This document shows positions 27,332 to 38,800 of a stretch of DNA of 64,000 bases, one piece after another. The stretch is from Bugula neritina (Eukaryota; Bryozoa; Gymnolaemata; Cheilostomatida; Bugulidae). The stretch covers positions 24,422,504 to 24,486,503 of the forward strand of contig OZ037765.1 of assembly GCA_964035545.1 (NCBI GenBank), in the 5' to 3' direction. Position 1 is the stretch's first letter. Each line of letters starts with the position of its first letter. Position numbers and translations under genes: made by a program. The notes under the pieces are model-generated. The model made no database searches and had not been told where the DNA came from. It saw nothing but the letters and a program-made list of their open reading frames with translations.

Positions 27332-28205
27332 TTTTATGGATGTTTGAGTACCAGCGTGTATGGTTTGAATGAAGAGGTAGCTAAATATCAACACGGCTTC
27401 CTACGTAAAAGCCCTCATGCTATTCACTGGCAATTATCTAAGCAATGAGCATGTCCGATGTTTAATAGAAGTTATTGATCTGTGGTAGAAAGGATGGGCA
27501 TCTACCACTATTATATTATGCTGCACTAACTGAAATTGCAAATTGGTGCATTTATTATCAACTACTGCAATGACTGGAAACCAGATTTGCCATGACAGCA
27601 TTAATTTCTGAATGATCCTATTATTCATATTCATAATAGTTATCCTACAATATTATTATTTATTTATAATTAAGTTCAATACTGAAAAAAAGAGCTGTAG
27701 TAATTTATAATTAATCAAACTATTGATCATAAATCTGGTACATTATGTTGAGGTACTCCAGCTAAAAGTAAATCAACAAGATTACCAATTTTATCATAAT
27801 TTACAAGAATATTTATTAAATATATAATATTGCAATACATAAACTTGCTACCTGAAATTATGTCAGGAAAAGGAATGACTATCTTGTTTTATACGCAAGG
27901 TCAATCTCATTACTGTCATATTAAAATAGATAACTTGCAGTAGTGAAAAACTGACAGAAAAGTACTGCTTCTCTAGCATGAATGCCCAATTACCAATTTA
28001 CGTGCATAAAACAAATATATAAAAAAAACACATAAGTTTGGCAATTATCTTTAGAGTTGACAAAGCTTCAGTTAAACTAAAAAACTCCCATATTAGCAAT
28101 ACATAAAATACTTATTATTTCACTAATCACTGTATAATGTATAGAAAAACTATTGGGTATTATGTTTATAATTCTTATTAGACTCATACCAGTGCAGTAT
28201 TTATT
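27332..28205. other. Spacer between TRPN start and RNASEK 3' end
   Basis: 874 bp between two minus-strand genes. It must hold the TRPN promoter/5'UTR and the RNASEK 3'UTR. I see no further gene, no clear TATA box and no repeat family. Confidence 0.6.
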
Positions 28206-30185
28206 CTAATAGACCTGTTTGGAGTTTAGATAACATGTGATACTAGAAAGAATCAAAGTGATAACATAAAAAGCAGCAGCAACCCAACAATTGTATGCTG
28301 TCTGTTCATATTTTTGTGCAACGTAGTCATATATAGCACTTCCATTGTTCAACTCCCAATCAGCCTCCACAATTCCTATGTCTTCTATCAAATTTGGACT
28401 CTTGACGTAGAAAGCTACTCCCATTATGGCCTTCAAAATAATGATACAAATCTTGAAGCTTTCAACTGCTACAAGTTTGAATATTTATTGTGGAGCAATA
28501 GCTATTTTCTACTTATATATCAAGTTCAATTATTAAGAAACTATTTTGAAATCTTTTTTCACTAGGCACAAATAAGGTGACTTTAGTTGGGAAATTCATG
28601 TTGTATCACGAAAAGCGGTTGAAAACAAACATGACCTTACATAAATACAAATAAAACTAATATACACTGCTAGCAAAAAACAAGGGCACATAAATCTAAA
28701 ATTCACTAATGACAACAGAGTGAAATTTTGGTGTTTTTTAGCAGTTATTTCAGAACCCTTAACTAAAGGGTTCTGGGACAATTTTTGCAAGGTCAAGCTT
28801 ACATGAACAGTTATAGGTTGGTTAAGAAAAGCATATTTTATTACTGTACATAGCAGATTTATATTATTATATTTTACTTCACTACATTTATTATTAAAGA
28901 CAATAATTAGATAGTTATAACTTATACATACATGTTATATTTTTCATGTATATATATATACATACACTATCTAGCTAAGGGCTGAAATATATAAATAAAA
29001 AGCCAATTTTTATATTAAAACTTTTGCACATATCTCGAAATTAAACCGCTTTATTCTCAAAAAATTGTTGAAAAAAGTGTTGGAGCATTAGCTTATACAT
29101 CATGCTGTATATACCTTTGTTTTTCTTTTTTACAAATTTTAGCGGACCATACTCAAAGGCCACAACTAAACATTATTTATGAGTCATCAAAATTTCAAAA
29201 GATGCTAGTGATGTAGATTAAAAAACTTACAAACATAGGAGAAATACGTGATACTAAAGTGAACTTTGATGTAAATTTAAATGCTGTTTAGACCTATAGG
29301 AAGCTACAAAACACGTATTTCTTTTATGGATATGGAATCTACAGATGTGCACTGTATATATGGCGTACATCAATTTCTGAATATTTTACGAATGATTTTG
29401 CAACTTTGTGGTTAATATGGCCACATTCAATGGTCCACATATATTTGATAAATTGTTTATTATTTAGGTGCAGTTTGATTTACCTATTGATATTCATAAT
29501 AGAGATAATATAATTTCTATAAATTAAAACGAAGATGGACATATTGATTGCATTCAAGCTAAGTTTTTTTGGTGGTCAAAGATTGTACAGAAAAATTCCC
29601 AAGATTTGCTATTTCTACTATAGAGCAAAGTGGAGCAAAAGTAGATTCAGCAACACTGGGGGGGGGGGGGGGGGTGAAAATGTTCTAGAAATAGTATCAC
29701 TAAAATATTGTTTTACTTTTGAGACAAATTATGAGCTACTATTTATATAATAGAACTTGCGTTAATAAATTTTCCATAATCTTTGAAAACATCAAGTAAA
29801 ATAAAAAGTCTAATAGTGTCAAAGAGTAATTAAAGTTGGCCTCTAATATAAAAGCTATACAATAAAAAACCAGTAAATTGGAAAAAATTATATAAATGAG
29901 TTGAAGTTATTATTTGCACACCACTATTAAAGATTTATATTGTGATATTTATACCATATTTGATACATTAGAATTAATAGATTACTGGACTCAAAAACTG
30001 AACAGGGTTAAGACTTCTAATTAAGTTCAACAGCAAACACTGCAACAGCCATTTCAGTGCAACATTGAGTTATATCTTGATAGTTAATAACGGTTTTTTA
30101 TACAAACCAATTGGATGATTCCCCAAACAGATATCACTAAGCAACATGCTGAGAGTTTAGGTCCACAAATGCTAGTAATTGGCAT
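28206..30185 (-). CDS. RNASEK: Ribonuclease kappa (V-ATPase-associated), complete
   Basis: Small two-pass membrane protein of endosomes and lysosomes. The family was named for RNase activity and later recognised as a V-ATPase-associated subunit needed for endocytosis. Two exons on the minus strand, 30185-30108 and 28430-28206, give 100 residues plus TAG; human RNASEK is about 98. Exon 1 encodes MPITSICGPKLSACCLVISV and WGIIQL. Exon 2 starts in phase 0 after TTTTGAAG. The family signature CGPKLxxC, LIEDIG (human LIEDVP), the NxxxxY and YNCWVAA (human YNCFIAA) segments align without gaps. Membrane segments lie at about residues 12-33 and 65-88. The donor GTTTGT is weak but plausible. The intron (1.7 kb) contains a G17 run and nothing else recognised. 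Confidence 0.93.
29658..29674 (+). repeat. Poly-G tract (G17)
   Basis: Seventeen consecutive G on the plus strand inside the RNASEK intron. It is out of character for the AT-rich surroundings. It is a potential quadruplex and a likely length polymorphism or assembly weak spot. Confidence 0.95.
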
Positions 30186-32807
30186 GTTTAGATTTCCTTG
30201 GGATTCTGCTAACTTTACACTAAAAATATAAAAAAAAACTACAGAGTGAGAGTAAGGGTGTTAATGTTCAAGGTTCAATATTGCTAATGATGGTTATCAT
30301 TGACTTAATATTGAAACTTGCTTCAACACTAATACCATAAAAATATTTGACTAATGTTTGTACACACAAATGAACTAACATTTTTATAACTAGAACTAGA
30401 GTGACCAATTAATTCAATTTCTATTATCTAAATTCTAAATTATTAATTGCATGGACTTCTTAGTGACTTGATTATTGCTTATAACCAATATTTATTGTCA
30501 ATATAAAAGAGTTACACTGATCGAAAAGAAATATTAATCCAACTTCAGTGTTGCTCAAAGAGTAGTATGAGCACCAGTAACTTTTATACCAACTTTGATT
30601 TACCAGAATTTTTAGTTTTCTTTTACTATCATCCAATTTTACAGCTAGTTATTACAGCTTATGTGAAGTCTAATGCTATAAGCCCAGTTAAGTTTATAGT
30701 TATAATCATAAAATTTTATCGTCATTATCATCGTGTTTGTGTTAAGCCTAAAAGTGAATATCAAAATGTATACTCCCAGCAATAGTTATAGTTGAAATTA
30801 AATGACCGACTTAAGACCGGTAAATGTCAATAGCAACACCACGGTGAAGTAATAATGTAGCAACTACAAAGGGATGAGTTGATTTAACTCTTGTCAATTT
30901 GAACTCTAACTTGTTTGCACGTCTTTGGTATATCACTTAATCTTATAATTATTATAACAAGTATAGATGTATTTATATTATAACTATGTTACTCACAAGT
31001 AATAAATTTAAATAACATGCTAACAGGCACAGCAGTACTAATAATAGTAGTAATATATATAACATCAGATTAAATAATAAATGGTATGATTAATGATAAC
31101 CATTCCATAAAAAATTAAATAAATTAAAATTACTCACAACTAGTAGTACAAGTACAAGTAGTCACGGAATAACTTATACTATAAATATAGCTTATACTAC
31201 AAATATAGTACTATGGGTTTAGTTTTATTATTATGATGGCTCAACTTGACTATAAATTAAAACGAATGATTATGAATTACTTACCCTCGGTCTTAAGAAC
31301 TTAAAAGTTAATGAGGGTAACACGGTAAACACAGTAAGTGTAACAGTAAAACTTAAATTGTAAAACTAAGAGTAGCCCTAAATGAAGCATTTTGATTTAG
31401 CTGGCACATAAGTCATAATGATAATCATGTGATATGGAAACATTAACTGAATGTTTTAACGACATAGAGTGAGTAAAACTAAATCAAAATGTAAGTGTAA
31501 CCTTAGCCTTAGGTACTACTAGACTAAGACTTAGTAGCAGTAATACTAATAGTAATACTAATAGTATTACTATTACATTTACCGATTTACGATTTAGTTT
31601 ACTGAAGTGAATACATTGACATAGTGATGATGTTTATTAGTATTACACTTACAATAATAATACAGCCACAAGACCAGGTACTACTACTACTAGTACTACT
31701 ACTACTCTAGTAGTAGTACTAGCACTAGTACTACTACTAGTACTAGCACTAATACTAATAGTAATAGTAATAATAGTAATACTACTACCACTACTACTAC
31801 TACTGTACTAGTACTACAGTACCAGTAGTACTAGAAGTAGTACTAGGTCTAGTACTAGTAGTACTGGTACTACGTCTATTAGTACGTCTACTTGTAGTAT
31901 TAGTAGTAGGTAGTACTAGTAGTAGTAGTACTACTACTACTACCACTACTCAGTACTAGTAGTAGTAGTACTACTACTACTACTAGTACTAGTACTAGTA
32001 CTAGTAGGATTTAGTATTACATTTACAGTATTAGTATTTGGCAATTAATTAATTACACAATTGTATTAGGATTATAAAAACATATTATTTTTAAATTGAA
32101 ATATATCTCCAAAACTAACTTTGAGTTAGATTAATACAACATTCTTAAGTAAATGATCAGGGAATAGCATACACAAATCAATTTTCCACTCAATGCATAT
32201 CATGTGACAGGATATGAACCTACGGGCTTGAAGAGGCTGTTTGGAGCATAGAATCAAAGGTAGGCGTGTCTAATTTTTCTGTAACCTTATAGTCTAAAAC
32301 CTTCATCAATGTTTTTATCTGATCGAACGAACTCTTGAAATATTGTTTTAAATTAAAAAATTAAAATTTATAAAAAACAAAGAATAAATTCCACTGTTTT
32401 AAATACGTCATTTTATATTCTAGTAGAATTTTAAACTTTAGAGTTTAGAGGCTAAAAACCACTCACTAGAATATTACTTTCAAAATCATGACTCAAGAAA
32501 TTTTAATTAGAAATTTTATGTAGTTTGCATAAAATTTAAAAATTCTTTTTAAAACTCTAGATGTTTTCACATTTAAAAATTTTGTTTAGGATTTGAGGTT
32601 AGCGATTAAAAACTAATGTAAACACGGAACTACTTTAGAAAGCAAAAGGAATTAATAAATTTATCGGGTTATCTTCTCCAAACAGTTACTTTTAACATAA
32701 CTGTTCTTTTGCAGGTAAACTTAGCTTTCACGTAAGGATCAATGCATACAATATTCTTGCCACAGCACTGACACAATCTGCCAGTATTAGTATAACTATA
32801 AATCACT
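30186..32807. other. Divergent intergenic region RNASEK / PLEKHF
   Basis: 2.6 kb between the RNASEK start (minus) and PLEKHF exon 1 (plus), so it contains both promoters. Apart from the triplet-repeat block at 31500-32030 I find AT-rich unique sequence without a convincing ORF or core promoter motif. Confidence 0.6.
31500..32030. repeat. ACT/AGT triplet block, self-complementary
   Basis: Runs of ACT and AGT triplets alternate in direction, for example TACTACTACTAG next to CTAGTAGTAGTA, so each run can pair with the next. It is densest at 31680-32010. The same triplets recur at 33160-33560, the flank into which the retrotransposon inserted. Confidence 0.9.
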
Positions 32808-35800
32808 ATGGCCGAGAGACTTGGTAGGTGTTCCTTCTAATTTTGCTAAAAGAAAAATGAAATAAAAACTGCGATTTCAAGATTATTTTGCGCATAAAAA
32901 GATTATTTGTCATTACTAGTCGATCAATATATTGGACTTGGTATTTGACTCTTGTGTATGCACTACTTCTGTCACTCACAGTCACTGTACTGAATTAAAT
33001 CCAATAACTGAATAAATATTAGTATAACTATAACAACTACAAATTCATAAAGTTAAACAAGTACCTCATTTTGAGACTGATGTTCAACTTGAACTTGAGA
33101 TTCATATTCATATTGATATTTATATTATTATTGTTGATAATATTAATCCTGAAACTCAAGCAGCTAAATAGTAACACTAGCACTAATAGAAATACTAGCA
33201 GTAGCGCTATTAAGTATGACTATAAGTATAATTATAACTATAAGGTACTGGTAGTGGTAGTACTAGTAGTAGTAGTGATACTTATACTTATAGATCTAGT
33301 TTAATATTATACTAATACTGATGGTAATACTACTATTAAGTATTAACAGTAACTCTAATGTCTAAACCTAATAATAGTAATACTAAGTCTAATACTAATA
33401 CTAATAGTAAGTTTGCTGCTTTGAAAATGACCCTTAAATTAAATAGATTATTGGCATAATAGCTAAATAAGCTATTGCTTTTTATTTTTAATTAGTAAAA
33501 ATAATACTGCTAGTAGTAGTACTACTAATAGTAATTGGCAGCTACTAATGTGATAGTTTTGTGGATTGTGAATGAAACTAGTGCTGTTACATGCTTGTAT
33601 GAGAAACAAGGCGAGAAATAAGGTAGAATGTAGATAATCTTTATTGTAGTATAGTCCGAGTGAATCAATGGTCTTTATCCAGCGAGCTCCAGTAGTAGAC
33701 TGAACTATACTGGAACTCGCTGGCTTTTATATACATGCAGGACAAAGACATTCCTTTGTTTGCCGAGATCGGAGACCCGAAATACCGAATATCGGCATTT
33801 CGGGGATCCGAAACGCCGAATCCGGCATTTCGGTACTTCGGTATTCCGATATGCCGAGAATCGGCATATCGGTGTTTCGGAGGACCGAAGTACCGATCTC
33901 GGCAACAAAGGACACACACACACAACATAAATTTACCACACACACCCCCCATCGGAAAGCATGCTTTCCGATAAAGAGGCGTACACAACACAAACACACA
34001 ACAGGGAATGACACGACAATAAAACACACAGTTGAAAGTAACACACGAAAAAAAAATATGGTAAACATGCAGTGATAGTAATAATACAATGATAACACAC
34101 AAAAAAAACAGGGAAGATTTGTGCACACACAAAAAAACAGAGCATGAATAGGTACATGCATTACATGAAGAACTTACACATAAACAAACAAAGAATAAGA
34201 GTAGAAAAGAAAAGAAAAACTATACAAATAGTCTCAGCGGCGGTCGCCAGATCGACCCCGCTCCAGGCGGCTAACTCGTCTCCGGAGTTGCCCCAGCTCC
34301 TCTTCATATCTGCGGAGCTGCCGGCGTAACTGGTGAACCTCCTCTGCCAACTGAGCTGACGTCTGGTGCCTAGGGCGGTCGGTAGTACCACGGGCAGGAC
34401 GTCGCTGGCGGTGCGTCTGCTTCTCGCCCGCCGCCGAGGGTCGGGGGCCCAGGTCCGATGAATCGGCCCTGGCACCTGATCCGACCCGTGCCAGCATGAC
34501 CCGAAGTGGCTGGGTGGCTGCCGGTTGGGGTGTCGCGGCGGGCTCCCCTTCTTCCTCCCGAACAGGCCTACACGCGGGGAATCCCAGGGCGAGAGCAGCC
34601 CGTTTGTGGGGATCCGCCACGTGTGGCAGCACCAGGTCCCGAAATTCGGGAAAGGAGGCCTGGTCTACAGCAAACGTGTAGCCCGTGTGGCAGTGAGCTA
34701 TGCGCTGATGTCTCAACACATAGTCTCTCTGGTAGGAGAACTCCCCACACGGGCAAAACACGTTGATGTAATGCTGAGGGGCGTGTACGCGCAACCGCCG
34801 TGCAGAGGAGAATTTCCTCTTACACTCATGGCAGATGCGGTTGCCCGGCTCACCGCAAGCATCACCAATTTTTAGGTTGGTGGGTCCAGTCACCCAATAC
34901 TGGCGGGCGACCAGGGCCCGAGGCAGGGCCAGTATTGGGGAGGCATCTTCTTCTGCTGGCAGGTGGTCGCCGTGTAGGATGCCCTGCTCCTCCCCGGCCG
35001 TGAGCTGAAGCTCGACCGGTTTGGGGTCAGGGCCAACCATGGCGGAACACACCTCTGTGGAGGAGGTGGCGGCCTGCTGGCTGGTAGAAGCCGAAGCAAG
35101 GCCCGGTGGGGGAGGGGAGTCGGACCGACTGGCCTCCTCAACGTCCATTCGCTCCTCTAGAATAGATAGTAGAGGCTGTGAGAAGCCGGTCTCACTATCG
35201 CCGAAATTCGGCACAGGTGTGAATGGAGATAAGTTAAAAACCGAGGGCCGAGGTGTATCGCAGAAATTGACTGAGCCTACATCGTGATTCAACAATGTAT
35301 CAATGGCAGAGTCATCTCCGAGATCCATCTCGGCCTCCGGTCCTAAGATATCAGAACCAAGTAAATCTAGTAAAGACCAGTCTACTGTAGTTTGATTAGA
35401 CTCCGCAACTGGAGGATCTAATCTAGACGAAATACCTGATTGTGTATCTGGTAGAGTGATCCCCATAGCCGCTGATAGCGTACGGAGAATAGTGGTAAAA
35501 TCAAAATGAGTATTAGAATCAGAATTTAGTTTGAGTTGCAACTGCCGTGCGAGCTGTGTGAAGTCAGAATGAGAAATGGCCGAACCTCGTGCTTCAGAAG
35601 TTTTACCTGCTGAAGCCCGAGTCGCGTGGCCCGTGGGAATTTCCCCCGGATTTCGAGAAGACAACTCGCGTGATCGAGTGTCTTCCGAAATTCGGTCGGC
35701 CATTTCTTCTTCTTGGTGGAATTCTCCGGGGTGATGGAGGGAATTTCCAACCAAGATGGGGTGGCAGTCAGTGTGGGGGGGTCTTCCTCAGGAGGGGGCC

Positions 35801-38800
35801 CCTCCAGGTGTCCTACAGCATAGTCTGCCAGGTATCTGGGAGGTCTTCTTGGCCGCTGGCTCCTCTCAAGTGGAACAGACTCTGGTGGTGTTGGTGGCTC
35901 CTGGGCTACCCTGGTAGGGGGGTCCCCGTCTTCACCCCGTACGGGGGTGGGGGTGTCCTCCCCCGGAAAGGGTTGTGAGCCAAGGGCTTGCTGCTGTTCC
36001 TGCTCCCGCTCCGCTCTCTGCTGTCGCTCCAGCTGCTCTATCAGGGCGGCTTGCTCCTGGTCTGCCTCCCTGGGGACCATGATCTCCACCTCACGGGGCC
36101 GGGTGGCCCGTCCACGACGGTTGGGCTGACGGTGGGGCTCCAAGAGGGGTGGAGCCTGACCCACCGCGTCTGGGCTGGCATGGTAAGGTTTGAGGCGCTG
36201 CTCGCTCTGGACAGAGACCTGCCCAGAGCGCTCCACACGGTATGTGTGGTTGGGCAGCACCTCTACTACGCAGTAGGGGCCGACGAACTTGGGCTGAAGC
36301 TTAGCCGACTGTCCACGCCGCCTACGGTAACTCACCATCCAGACCCAGTCTCCCACTTGGTACAACGGGGGCTCCTCTGAGTCCTCGGTGCGGGTCTGCC
36401 ACTGCTGGGTGCGCAGCGCATCATGAGCTTTGCCCATGATGTCCATCAGACCCTCCACATATTCGTGTACCGGTGACTCGGGGGCAGGAACATGGTACGT
36501 CAGGTGTTCCGGGACCCGCGTCTCCCGGCCTAACATCAGGAAGTTTGGGGTCTCCTGCGTGGCGGAGTGTGGTGTGCTGCGGTAAGCCCGCATGATCTGC
36601 GGCAGCACCACGTCCCATTCTTCCTGACCTCGACCAAGCAGCAGGCTCCGGAGCGCGTCACCCAACATCCTGTTGTTCCGCTCGACGACTCCGTTCCCTT
36701 GCGGGTGATATGGGGTGGTCCGACTCTGGTTCACCCCCCATATCCGGCAGAGGTCTCCCATGAGCTGGGACTGGAACTGGGCACCCTGGTCTGTATGTAT
36801 CTGCTCGGGCAAACCGAGGTAACAGAATACATGTTGGTCCAGGGTCCGGGCCACCGTGGGGGCGGTGGCGTCTGGAATAGCCAGAGCATCTGCCCACCGG
36901 GTAAAGTGGTCCGTGAGCATCAGTATCCAGTTGTTTCCTCTGGCGGATAACGGCATAGGCCCGACGAGGTCTACCGCCACTACTTGCCACGGTCGACCAG
37001 CGTACAGCCGGCGTCGACCAGTGGTTTCCGTGGGGCGGCCATGCTTGCTAGCTTGGCAGACCTCGCATTGCCGTACCCGCAGTCGTACGTCCCGAGTCAT
37101 TCCGGGCCAATACCAACGCAGCCGCAGACACCTGATGACCCGACTGACTCCAGCATGAGCCTGCTTATGGGTGTCCCAGATCAGTTCCCGCCGGAGGGCG
37201 CGTGGACAGACGACGCGGTCCCTCTTCTGCTGGCGGTTGTCTGCTGCTAACGTTATCATCAGGAGGCCATCAGGACTGACCTTGAGGGCATCCCAGCGAC
37301 GACAGAGGAGTTGGAACTCAACGTCTCCCTGCCGCTGCTGTTCCTCGCTAGGTCGTCGGCCCTCATTCTTGGCCTGGAAGATGTCCGCTACCGCGCCGGG
37401 TAGCGTCTCCTGGAGTCGGCACAGCTCCTTGACGTTCTGGTGCAGAGTAGGGTTGGCGTGGAGCGCCTGGACACCGTCCTGGTGGGTTTCGGTCCGAAGA
37501 TGGCCGTGCTCCCACCGGTAGGCGGTGCCCTCCACTAGCTCTGTTTCCACGTCAAGGCGAGCGGGTCCCCCGTCCCGCTGTTCGATGTGCAGGCATTGCT
37601 TACAGTCCTCTACCGGCCGGCGGCTCATGCCGTCGGCGTTCCCATGCTTCCGGCCTGCACGGTGCTCTATACGGTAAGAGAACTCGGCAAGAATCTCTAG
37701 CCAACGAGCTACCTGGCTCGAGGGCTCTGCACGTTTACACAGCCATATCAGTGATGCATGGTCTGTTCGCAAACGGAACGATTTCCCATACAGATATGGC
37801 CGAAAGTGCTTGACCGCCTTGACTACTGCTAGGAGTTCCTTCCTAGTGGTGCAGTAGTTCTTCTCGGCGGCCGCGAGAGTCTTGCTATAGTAAGCCACGA
37901 CCACCTCACTTCCACCCTGGACTTGAGACAGGACGGCTCCCACGCTGTGGTCGCTGGCGTCGGTGTCCAGGATGTACTCCTTGGCTGGATCAGGATACGC
38001 CAGGATTGGCGCTTCCATTAGCCGTTGCTTGAGGTGGTCGAATGCCTGCTGCTCCTCCTGTGTCCACTGCCACCGGACTCCCTTGGCGGTCAGCCGATTT
38101 AACGGCTGAGCCACTCCTGCGAAACCAGGTATGTACTGCCGGTAGTACCCTACGAGGCCCAGGAATGCACGCAACTCAGGGAGGTCGCGGGGAACAGTCC
38201 ACTCCTTCACAGCTTGTACCTTCTCTGGATCGGTAGCGACCCCATCACGGCCAACCACATGGCCCAGGTATGTGACTTCTGGCTGCAGGAGTGCGCACTT
38301 GGAGGGCTTCAGCTTCAGTCCGGCTGCCCGGAGACGGTCAAAGACCTCCCGCAGACGACTGACATGAGTCGAGAAGTCTGGGGAGATGACAATGACATCG
38401 TCCAGATAGATGAGGAGGGTCTTCCAGTGTAACCCACTGAGGACTTGCTCCATGAGCCGTTGGAATGTTGCCGGAGCGGACGTTAGTCCGAATGGCAGTA
38501 CTTTCCACTTCCAGAGCCCGTCGCGAGTAATGAATGCTGCTTTGTCCTGGGCATCAGGACTGAGGGGCACTTGCCAGTACCCGCTAAGCAGATCCAAAGT
38601 ACTGAAGTACTTGCTACCCGCGAGGGCATCTAGAGACTCATCTATCCGTGGGAGAGGGTAGGCGTCCTGGATGGTGGCGTTGTTGAGTCTGCGGTAGTCT
38701 ACGCAGAATCTCCAGCTACCATCCTTCTTCTTGACCAAGACCACTGGGGAGCTCCACGCACCGTGGGCAGGCTCAATCAGATCCCGGTCCAGAAGATCCT

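Noticed and set aside
33071-33304. Plus-strand ORF rich in Leu/Ile/Val/Asn upstream of the retrotransposon
   Set aside because: Encoded by triplet and AT simple repeats in PLEKHF intron 1.
33665-34161. Cys/Val-rich and CCGA-derived ORFs in several frames around the 3' LTR
   Set aside because: They arise from the palindromic LTR array and CA repeats, and appear again in the identical 5' LTR; not proteins.
34234-35703. ORF3 as an envelope protein
   Set aside because: No signal peptide, transmembrane helix, furin site or fusion-peptide-like segment; zinc fingers and coiled coil instead.
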